DNA of 14,434 nucleotides from an uncultured Eubacteriales bacterium (lineage in GTDB: Bacteria; Bacillota; Clostridia; Oscillospirales; CAG-272). Positions 1-6,604 of this stretch are shown piece by piece; the first letter of the stretch is position 1, and every line of letters begins with the position of its first letter. Under the pieces are notes generated by a model that did not search any database, was not told the DNA's origin, and worked only from the letters and a program-made list of their open reading frames with translations. Made by a program: the position numbers and the translations under genes. The stretch spans positions 1-14,434 of the forward strand of contig CAKSEI010000017.1 of assembly GCA_934446285.1 (NCBI GenBank), given 5' to 3'.

Positions 1-2993
1 GTGCTATATGTTGCGGTAACCGTCAAGTCTTCTGTAACAGAAGTCGTAACAGTATCCCAGCCGGTGAATATTTGGCGCTCGGTCTCTGTGAGCATTCCGT
101 CGTGAGCGCCCTTAACACTCGTTGAAGTATCATCACCGTCAGCAACCATAGCGGAAGCAAGCTGCTTGCCGTCAATATCAACCCAAGTCACCGTGTGCCA
201 AACAGTAACGGGGACTTTCTTGAATACCGCGTATACCGTCATATCGCTCTGAATGTTCTTGAGGTCTGCCTTTGTGTAAACATAGCTTACGGTTCCGTCT
301 TCGCCCGACTGCTCTTCTCTCGTAGCCCAATAGTCGAATACGTTATAGCTTTCGTCGCTCTTGCCGTCGATATATTTGTCCGTAGCACGGGTAGGAACAC
401 CGCTGAGTACCGCGGCATTGCTGCGGACTACGGTCTCGCTGCCGAATTTGTTATCTCCGTCCATATATGTAACGGTAAATTCTACATCGGTATGTGCAAA
501 CACTGCATAAAGGACAGTGTCCGCCGTCACCTTATGCGAATTAAGGTCGATGATTTCGCCGTTAGGCGTTAAACTCCAACCGACAAACGTAAATGTACCG
601 GTGGCGTCGTCTTCTTTTTTGTAACCGTTAGTTACCGCGTCATCAACCGTTATCAGATCATCCTCAAAAACCTCGCGCGTGAAGAGCTCAGTTTTGCCGG
701 TCTCGTCCTTGAACGTCACGGTATATTTTACCGTCTTCTCGGTTTTCTTGAAGGATGCATAAAGGTCAATATTCTTATAGAGAGGAGCAGATGTATCAAC
801 TGCATTTCCGTCTGCATCAACCCAACCGTTGAATTTGTAGGTATAATTTTCGTCAGCAGCCTTTTGAGGCTCTTCAATGTTTCCGCTCGAAATCGCATCG
901 TAAAGGGAAATCAAGCTCATGGACTGCCTTGCCGAATCACCTTTATCAACCAAGCCGGTTACATCAGTATACTTATGCTGATAAGCAGCATAAACATCTC
1001 CGTTCTCACTATGGAAAGTAGCTGTAGGCTGAAGATTTCCGCCTACAATTGCGACCATCTGAAGCGTCGCATTTTCATTGTTGTTAACAGCAGTCGGATC
1101 AAACGAACTGGCACTTCCATCTGTACCAAAGACTTTAAAATCCTTTACACCGCGAATCTTGTTACCGTCAAAAAGGCGGTTGTCAATGTAAAGTAAATAA
1201 TACCCATCCTTTTCTATTCTGAGAGAGCGGCTTGAAACTGTCGCTCCACCCCAGTCAGGATTGTTATAAAACCAATGCCAACTGAAATAGCCATCGTTGT
1301 TGTTGGATGCAATAACATATTTGGTATTGATTCGGGCAAGCTCAACCGGCGTCTCTATTCCGGTTGCCTTAAGAACAAACGTAATTCCGCGCTGCTCTGT
1401 GCCAAAGTCAATATTACCGGCCCAAATATATTGAGAAGAAGGAACGGTATCTCCATCATTTTTGTTAAGTGTAACAACAGGGGCGCTGTTATCAAAATAC
1501 TTACCGGGTTGCTGACCGACTATGTTAAAGAAACCTGATTCAGCAGATGTAGTTGTTACAATTTCGCTTGCCGTAGTGACAGCACATGTCACCGTATGTG
1601 AAAAAGTCCCGGCTACGCCCTCAACGGTATCAAGATTGAATACAGCATCGACATAACCGTTTGCATCAACAAATGTAAACGGAACTTCTACAGTTGTCTT
1701 GCCGTCAACGGCTGCAAATGCAAGGTCACTATAGGTAAACGTAACTGTTCCTGAAGTTATGGGCTCATAAATTCCGTTCACTGCATCCACAGTAACATTT
1801 GTACGGTTCAATTTGAACTTAACAGCATTTGCCGTGCTGCTCATAAGAATGTCGGATGACAGCTCCGCGGTAGCCTTCAGTATAAGATCTTCCTTAAATA
1901 CGGGACTGAATGTTACATCCTCGCTTACCTCATATGTACCGAGGTCAACCGTGGTTTCTCCGTCTATTGTCCATCCCGCGAAGAAGTAGTTGTAATTATC
2001 ATCCGCAGTTTTAACGGGGTCGGGACAAGACGGATGAGTTCCCTTTTCAACAGCTCCCGTTTGGAGAACATTTCCCGACACATCAAGGAAGGTTACAACC
2101 GCATGAGTGTTTGCGACAGGCTTAAAGGACGCATACAGATTCATATTCTTATATACGGCGTCCACCGGGTTTCCGTTTGCATCCACCCATTGCAATACAT
2201 AGCTGTATTGCTCGTCGGAATCCTTCGTCGGTTTAGCTAAACCGGAGAGATTAAACATCTCGTCCGGGGTAAGAACCGTACTCTTTTTTGTTGTTTCAGC
2301 GTCAACCGCTTCCTTTGCTTTAGGATACTCTTTTGTGTAGCTTCCGATTAAAGTACTTCCATCCTCTGCATAGAAGTTAGCTGTATAAGCCTGGTTTCCG
2401 GAAGCGATTGCCAACAGCTGCAGTGTCGCGTTTTCGTTGTCATTCGCAAGCGGCCAAGATGCCCAAGCACTGGAGCTGAAACTGTCTTTGCGGTCCGCGA
2501 CGTTAACGGCTGTTATTGTCATAAGATTTCCGCCGGCATCCATTGCAAACGGCTTTCTTCCGAATGTTAAAATGTAAGTGCCGTCTTTAGGTATCGTAAG
2601 AGCAAATGAAGGCTCTGTTCCTACTCCGTCCATACCTGTATTTTTAGCGCCCCAAGCGTTAGAAAAACCCCACCAGTTAATACTGTTTTTCACAGTGAAG
2701 GTAGGCTTAAATCGGGTGAGACCCATGGGCGTATTTACCCCGGTTGCTTTAACTATAAACGACACTATGCCCGCTCCCGATGTGCCGAAATCAACATTGC
2801 CGGTCCAAAGATTTACCGGTTCTTTTAGATCAGCTGTCTTCGGGATTGCTACAGGCTTGGTCTTTTCCGTTAATTCAAAGTACCCGTCAGCCTGCGCAGG
2901 CTCGGTAATTGTCGTACCCTCCGCCGTGGCACAGAAGGTGCAGAGCGAGAGAATCATTACCGTCGCCAAAACGAGTGATAAAACTCTTTTCAT
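1..2993 (-). CDS. Large secreted surface protein with InlB-type repeats and a duplicated beta-rich module (partial, C-terminus outside window)
   Basis: The frame stays open from ATG 2993 to base 1, giving at least 997 residues; I checked every codon and found no stop. AGGAGG lies at 3000-3005, six bases before the start. Residues 1-24 are a signal peptide (basic MKR, hydrophobic core, ATA|EG cleavage). Two related beta-rich modules follow, around residues 40-200 and 500-650; matching words are WTGNVDFGTS (W63) and WAGNIDFGTE (W524), and ENATLQ at 187 and 640. InlB/Listeria-Bacteroides (Flg_new-like) repeats, with the usual VTF...GW...LYAxF pattern, lie at about 203-293, 297-367, 656-752, 757-833, 839-930 and 933-997+. 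Residues 369-485 form an Ig-like segment I cannot assign. The VDFG motifs recall CBM6-type folds, but that is weak. Such proteins are usually wall-bound or secreted in gut Clostridia. No anchor is visible because the C-terminus is cut off; adhesin or glycan-binding roles are inference. Confidence 0.88.
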   Translation of the reverse strand, partial: MKRVLSLVLATVMILSLCTFCATAEGTTITEPAQADGYFELTEKTKPVAIPKTADLKEPVNLWTGNVDFGTSGAGIVSFIVKATGVNTPMGLTRFKPTFTVKNSINWWGFSNAWGAKNTGMDGVGTEPSFALTIPKDGTYILTFGRKPFAMDAGGNLMTITAVNVADRKDSFSSSAWASWPLANDNENATLQLLAIASGNQAYTANFYAEDGSTLIGSYTKEYPKAKEAVDAETTKKSTVLTPDEMFNLSGLAKPTKDSDEQYSYVLQWVDANGNPVDAVYKNMNLYASFKPVANTHAVVTFLDVSGNVLQTGAVEKGTHPSCPDPVKTADDNYNYFFAGWTIDGETTVDLGTYEVSEDVTFSPVFKEDLILKATAELSSDILMSSTANAVKFKLNRTNVTVDAVNGIYEPITSGTVTFTYSDLAFAAVDGKTTVEVPFTFVDANGYVDAVFNLDTVEGVAGTFSHTVTCAVTTASEIVTTTSAESGFFNIVGQQPGKYFDNSAPVVTLNKNDGDTVPSSQYIWAGNIDFGTEQRGITFVLKATGIETPVELARINTKYVIASNNNDGYFSWHWFYNNPDWGGATVSSRSLRIEKDGYYLLYIDNRLFDGNKIRGVKDFKVFGTDGSASSFDPTAVNNNENATLQMVAIVGGNLQPTATFHSENGDVYAAYQHKYTDVTGLVDKGDSARQSMSLISLYDAISSGNIEEPQKAADENYTYKFNGWVDADGNAVDTSAPLYKNIDLYASFKKTEKTVKYTVTFKDETGKTELFTREVFEDDLITVDDAVTNGYKKEDDATGTFTFVGWSLTPNGEIIDLNSHKVTADTVLYAVFAHTDVEFTVTYMDGDNKFGSETVVRSNAAVLSGVPTRATDKYIDGKSDESYNVFDYWATREEQSGEDGTVSYVYTKADLKNIQSDMTVYAVFKKVPVTVWHTVTWVDIDGKQLASAMVADGDDTSTSVKGAHDGMLTETERQIFTGWDTVTTSVTEDLTVTATYS

Positions 2994-3048
2994 AAAATTC
3001 CTCCTAAAAAATTATATATTCAGCGCGGTAATCGCGTGCGCCGCTGTT

Positions 3049-3088
3049 TTTATAATTGCATTTTATCACTTATTCAAGTTTTTTTCAA
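3049..3088 (-). promoter_or_regulatory. Sigma-A-type promoter(s) of the surface-protein gene
   Basis: Two overlapping candidate promoters read leftward. One has -35 TTGAAT (3072-3077), a 17-base spacer and -10 TATAAA (3049-3054). The other has -35 TTGAAA (3083-3088), a 17-base spacer and -10 TAAAAT (3060-3065). Either gives a leader of roughly 50 bases before the AGGAGG site at 3000-3005. Which one is used cannot be told from sequence. Confidence 0.6.
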
Positions 3089-3653
3089 GGGCTTTCACCC
3101 TGCAGAACAAATTTTCGGGGTTTTCAACAGTTTTCGACATCTGTTTTTGTGCATAATGACATGTAAAAAAGTGTAAATCCGTGCCGTAAAACATGCACCT
3201 GTGAATTTTTCGGATTATCGCAAGCCGCATTTTAATATATTAAAGCATTTATGTATTGAAGAAAAAGCATATTTATTATCAGGATAATTCAGTATGACAG
3301 GGCAAGTTATTTCCGATACATGGGACAGTCAAAACGCGGTTTCACAATTGAAATTCTGCTTTGCTTTTTTTGCATATATAGGGCTTCCTTATTCCTTAAT
3401 TTCGGCACGGCGGATTTTCCATGCGATAAAAAGTCTGTTTTTGATGATAAAATGAAACAGTCCCACGTGTCGACGGCTGCTGCGATTTTCTCATGAAAAT
3501 TTCCGATAGCTCTCGCAGTTTCTCTTGTTTTCTCGCGTATTTCCGCTCGATTTCCGTTTTGTCAATGTTTGATGCCGCTGCGAGTCGCCGTGACATTTCT
3601 TTAAATAACCGCTTCCGTACATTTTTATGTACAAGTCGGAATTACGCTGCACC
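3089..3653. other. Gene-poor AT-rich stretch, nothing convincing
   Basis: This part of the gap between the surface gene and the upstream operon has no ORF with a credible ribosome site. It contains a 14-base perfect palindrome, TTTAATATATTAAA (3231-3244), which could be an operator upstream of the surface gene, and a small hairpin GTACAT-tttt-ATGTAC (3617-3632). A 66-codon minus-strand frame at 3396-3596 has a lysine/glutamate-rich helical look but no Shine-Dalgarno sequence, so I do not call it a gene; it may be a decayed remnant. Confidence 0.4.
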
Positions 3654-3897
3654 AAGGCTCCCTTGGGTAAAGGGAGCTGTCAGCCGTAAGGCTGACTGAG
3701 GGATTGTCACCTGAGGGATCAGCACTCGGTGTGGATTATGCGGTATCGATTGAAATTTGATTTCGTTCGTATGCTGTTCTGAATTTCGCATTGTTCGCTC
3801 ATCGGACTGCTTATTTTTCGGCTGTGCGATATTGTTCGGTTTTACAATCCCTCCGTCACGGCTGCGCCGTGCCGCCTCCCTTTGCACAAGGGAGGCT
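3654..3897. repeat. MITE-like element with ~54-base imperfect inverted ends, each folding into two hairpins
   Basis: The left end (3654-3707) and right end (about 3844-3897) are imperfect inverted copies. Each has an outer hairpin: GCTCCCTT/AAGGGAGC at 3657-3677 on the left, GCCTCCCTT/AAGGGAGGC at 3874-3896 on the right. Each also has an inner hairpin: GTCAGCC/GGCTGAC at 3679-3696, CACGGC/GCCGTG at 3857-3871. The inner borders are GAGGGATTGT (3698-3707) and its exact complement ACAATCCCTC (3844-3853). A core of about 136 bases lies between them. The pattern fits a short non-autonomous mobile or palindromic repeat element. The long minus-strand frame across it (3642-3905) is a by-product of the repeat, not a gene. 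No clear target-site duplication is visible. Mobility is inferred. Confidence 0.65.
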
Positions 3898-4017
3898 GCG
3901 GACATCGGAAACTGAGCACAAGCGAGGACGGATTAAAGCGCTATGCGCTTAGATGCGGCAAAAATACGGAAACAGTTTTTGTCACTCTGTGCGGTCGGGC
4001 GATATATATTTTTGCGC

Positions 4018-4057
4018 CTATATAAAAGATTTTTGCGTCGCCTTTTCTCGAAAAAGC
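4018..4057. repeat. Hairpin repeat, 'tail' copy 1 (degenerate)
   Basis: This copy reads roughly TATA-aaaGaTTTTTGCG..GCcTTTTctcGAAAAAGC. It is related to the tails at 4204-4238 and 4375-4421, which share the cctata/catata lead-in, a GCTTTTTGC-like word and a TTTTctCGAAAA hairpin centre. It is the most diverged of the three. Confidence 0.5.
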
Positions 4058-4077
4058 AACAATATTTGTTTGTAAAC

Positions 4078-4110
4078 AAAAAAAAGAGAAACCCCCGACG
4101 AGGGTTTCTC
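4078..4110 (-). terminator. Rho-independent terminator, leftward
   Basis: On the minus strand a perfect 9-bp stem, GAGAAACCC/GGGTTTCTC (4086-4110, 7-base loop), is followed by eight T residues (complement of A8 at 4078-4085). The orientation suits the leftward HdeD-MMPL-heptad operon, about 320 bases beyond its last stop codon. It probably acts as a second stop behind the hairpin at 4382-4421. Confidence 0.8.
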
Positions 4111-4130
4111 CTCTTTTACGCCCGCGGCGT

Positions 4131-4203
4131 AAAATTCACGAGCTTGCCAAAAAAGCTCGGCAAAAACTTTTAATAAGGGGAAAGCGAAGGCGTTTCCTAT
4201 ACT
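4131..4203. repeat. 'Head' repeat copy 1 (~73 bases)
   Basis: This is directly repeated at 4270-4342. Both copies share AAAATyCACGAGC at the start, CTTTTAATAAGGGGA in the middle and GCGTTTCCTATACT at the end. It is followed at once by a hairpin 'tail' (4204-4238), so head plus tail seems to be one composite unit. No coding capacity or known family is recognised. Confidence 0.65.
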
Positions 4204-4238
4204 AAAGCTTTTTGCGCAGCTTTTTCCCGAAAAAGCTG
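4204..4238. repeat. Hairpin repeat, 'tail' copy 2
   Basis: A perfect 9-bp stem, CAGCTTTTT-cccg-AAAAAGCTG (4217-4238), is preceded by AAAGCTTTTTGCG. It matches the tail copies at 4018-4057 and 4375-4421. The hairpin could act as a weak bidirectional terminator. Confidence 0.6.
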
Positions 4239-4269
4239 CCGACCGGCGGCGATTAAAGGCGCTGCCTTT

Positions 4270-4342
4270 AAAATCCACGAGCCTTTGAAAGGGCTTGACC
4301 CAAACTTTTAATAAGGGGACAGGTGAGAGCGTTTCCTATACT
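4270..4342. repeat. 'Head' repeat copy 2 (~73 bases)
   Basis: This is the second copy of the unit at 4131-4203, with the same 15-base core CTTTTAATAAGGGGA and end GCGTTTCCTATACT. Here about 30 unrelated bases separate it from the next hairpin tail, unlike copy 1. Confidence 0.65.
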
Positions 4343-4381
4343 TTCATTGGCTGAGGAAAGATAAGGCAGTCCATATACAAA

Positions 4382-4421
4382 AGCTTTTGCCAAGCTTTTC
4401 TCGAAAAGCTTGGCAAAAGCT
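4382..4421 (-). terminator. Perfect 19-bp hairpin just past the operon's last stop (also repeat 'tail' copy 3)
   Basis: AGCTTTTGCCAAGCTTTTC (4382-4400) and its exact complement (4403-4421) leave a 2-base centre, so the RNA loop would be a few bases. It sits 7 bases beyond the TGA of the heptad-repeat gene. Leftward, the stem is followed by TTTTG, giving a short U-run, so it can serve as the operon's first terminator. It belongs to the same hairpin repeat family as 4018-4057 and 4204-4238. Confidence 0.65.
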
Positions 4422-4428
4422 GACGTGC

Positions 4429-6585
4429 TCAGTCTGCCGACTTGACGGCGTCGGTGCGGTAGATGAAGCGGACATTTCCGTCCATGCCGTCCGTGAGTCC
4501 GGAGAATGACTTGTAGTCGGCGGATACGTCGGCTGTTGCTTTAAATCTCGTGACAAGTCCCGCGAGGTCGCCGTTTACCGCGTCGACAAGCTTCTGTACG
4601 CCCTGCTCATTGAACTCCTTTAAGCCGTCGGACAGCTGCAGTGCGCCGTTCTTCAGTGCCGCAACTCCGCTTGATAGAGCGGGCGCGCCGTTCTTCATTG
4701 TGAGTATACCGTCGTACAGCTCGCTTATTCCCGCGTACAGCTCGCCGCTGCCGCCGTAAAGCTGACCCGCACCGGCGCTAAGCGTGCCCGCACCGTTATT
4801 TGCCGTGTCAACTCCCTCGGTATAGGCGATGACTCCCGCATAGAATGTGTTGTAGCTCTCAAGCTGACCCTTGAGCGCGCTTATCGACTGTGCGCCCGCC
4901 TGTGCCTTTTCGACTGCGGCGTTTATCTGCGACTGAACGTCGTCCGAGTTCATGTTCTTTTCTATGAGAGCGTTTACCTGTTTGTCGGTCTCGCTCTCTA
5001 TGGCAGCCGTAATTTCAGCGGACTGCATTTTATCACTTACATTTGCGTTTATGAGTGCCTGAACTTCCTCACTTGCCATCTGCATGTCGACCGCATTCTT
5101 AACGGCAGCCTGCTGCTCGGCGCTTATGACGCCCGCGGCAACACCCGCGTTATATGTATCGTCGGTCATGCCGAGGGCTGCGAGAACCTTCGTCTGTACG
5201 CCCGCGCGTACCGCTTCCGTTACGGCGGGAGTGACCTTATCGTTCTTTACCGCCTCGGTTACCGCTGCCTTAACCGTGTCTCTCTGAGCGTTTACAGCCG
5301 CAGTGACCTTTTCAAGGGCGACAGCCTGAGCCTGAGCCTTTACTGCCGCGGTATCAAGAGAAGCGAGAGCACCGTCAAGCACCGTCGCGTAATTGTCACG
5401 TGTGAGTGCGGGAATGCTCAGTCCCGCTGCGTTAATCTGGGTTGTTGCAGCGGAGAGCAGGGAGTCAAAAACCTGTGCCGCACCGTTGCGCAACGCCTCG
5501 CTGTTGCCCGAGAGCTGACCGAGCCCCTGAGCAAGGGCGGCAGCACCCTCGGAGAGGTCGCCCGCACCCGCATAAAGCGTGCCCGCGCCGTCCTTCAGCG
5601 CCTGAGCTCCGTCCGCAAGCTTATTTATGCCCGCGATAAGCTCGGAGGACTTTGAGAGAAGAGTATCAAGCCCGTTATAAAGCTGCGACGAGCCGTCCGT
5701 GAGGGCGCTCATAGCGTCGGTCAGGGCGTCAAGGGACTCCGTAAGGGCGTCTGCGTCCGAGAACTTATCCGTATCAATGCTGCTGAAAACTTCGTTTGTC
5801 GCGACCGTCACGGTGTTTGTCATAGTAAAGTTTTCCACATCTGCGCTTATCTCTACATAGCTCGGTATCTCGAGTTCTTCCTTATCAATGCCGAGGTTTT
5901 CCTGAAGACCGGGGAATGCAATGCCTATTACAGCCGTGCGGTTGCCGTCGTTGATGAGCTTTCCGCCCGAGACCTGTACGTTGGTGAAATTGTCGTTATC
6001 GAGCAGCACACCCGTGAGCATTGCAAAGGGAACGTAAATCTTCTCCTGTTTGCCGTCTATCTCAACGGTTTCATATTTTGTATTCCTGTAGTCGAAGCGG
6101 ATTGTTACCTTACCGCTCTTGCCCGCGAGGGCAGCGGGAGAAATACTCTTGCCGTCGAGGGTATACGAAAGGCGAAGCTCTACGGGAAGTGCCGCGTCGG
6201 ACGTGCCCTCGCTGTAGATGTCCTTTCCGTTCGCGTCCCAGACGCGCATGTTCTCGGAATTCATCGTGTAGCTCTCGTCGCCCTTTATGTTTTCGACGTT
6301 CGAGAGAGAGCCGGTATCCGTTATTTTATCTGAACCGGTCGGATTTTTTATCCAATCGCTGACGATTATTTTTTCGACACTTCCGTCTGCTCCCGCGAGG
6401 ACGTAAACAGTCTCGTCCTTGACGGTCGTATCCTGCTTTTCCGTATCCTGCGCAGAAGTCTGCTCCGTCTCCTCCCCGTCCGTATCGTCGCGGAAGTTAA
6501 GCGCGAGCACCGACGCACCCACCGTTGCGGCAAGAGTCGTGCAGCACAGCAGTGCGATAAGAATTTTCTTTGTAATATTTTTCAT
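4429..6585 (-). CDS. Membrane-anchored extracytoplasmic protein with LxxG heptad repeats (YhgE/Pip/EsaA-like coil, no C-terminal membrane domain)
   Basis: The product is 718 residues. The start is ATG 6585, with GGAGG about seven bases upstream; the frame extends 45 codons further, but only into the coding end of the MMPL gene, so I reject that start. Residues 8-29 are a signal peptide or signal anchor, followed by an acidic linker (32-57). Residues 58-265 are a beta-rich domain. Residues 280-372 and 588-660 are two blocks of the xxxLxxG heptad pattern (for example LYNGLDTL, LADGAQALKDG, LYAGISELYDG). Residues 375-580 are an Ala/Gln/Val-rich helical insert. The tail, to VRFIYRTDAV, is hydrophilic. 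Such heptads occur in the extracellular parts of YhgE/Pip and EsaA, where membrane domains follow; here there are none, and an MMPL pump is encoded 19 bases upstream. A role as partner or adaptor of that pump is inference. Cys14-Cys15 lie in the signal but do not form a good lipobox. Confidence 0.85.
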   Translation of the reverse strand: MKNITKKILIALLCCTTLAATVGASVLALNFRDDTDGEETEQTSAQDTEKQDTTVKDETVYVLAGADGSVEKIIVSDWIKNPTGSDKITDTGSLSNVENIKGDESYTMNSENMRVWDANGKDIYSEGTSDAALPVELRLSYTLDGKSISPAALAGKSGKVTIRFDYRNTKYETVEIDGKQEKIYVPFAMLTGVLLDNDNFTNVQVSGGKLINDGNRTAVIGIAFPGLQENLGIDKEELEIPSYVEISADVENFTMTNTVTVATNEVFSSIDTDKFSDADALTESLDALTDAMSALTDGSSQLYNGLDTLLSKSSELIAGINKLADGAQALKDGAGTLYAGAGDLSEGAAALAQGLGQLSGNSEALRNGAAQVFDSLLSAATTQINAAGLSIPALTRDNYATVLDGALASLDTAAVKAQAQAVALEKVTAAVNAQRDTVKAAVTEAVKNDKVTPAVTEAVRAGVQTKVLAALGMTDDTYNAGVAAGVISAEQQAAVKNAVDMQMASEEVQALINANVSDKMQSAEITAAIESETDKQVNALIEKNMNSDDVQSQINAAVEKAQAGAQSISALKGQLESYNTFYAGVIAYTEGVDTANNGAGTLSAGAGQLYGGSGELYAGISELYDGILTMKNGAPALSSGVAALKNGALQLSDGLKEFNEQGVQKLVDAVNGDLAGLVTRFKATADVSADYKSFSGLTDGMDGNVRFIYRTDAVKSAD

Positions 6586-6604
6586 CGTTTTATCCTCCGC
6601 TTGT

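Noticed and set aside
2578..3156. 192-codon plus-strand frame
   Set aside because: It lies mostly antisense to the first codons of the surface protein, which has a signal peptide and a strong ribosome site on the other strand.
3396..3596. 66-codon minus-strand frame with a Lys/Glu-rich helical look
   Set aside because: There is no Shine-Dalgarno sequence, no recognised family and an overlapping frame on the other strand; at most a gene remnant.
3642..3905. 87-codon minus-strand frame across the MITE-like element
   Set aside because: Its ends are encoded by the inverted repeats and there is no ribosome site; it is a by-product of the repeat.
4018..4421. CRISPR array
   Set aside because: The repeats are of two kinds, unequally spaced and diverged, with no regular spacers and no cas genes.
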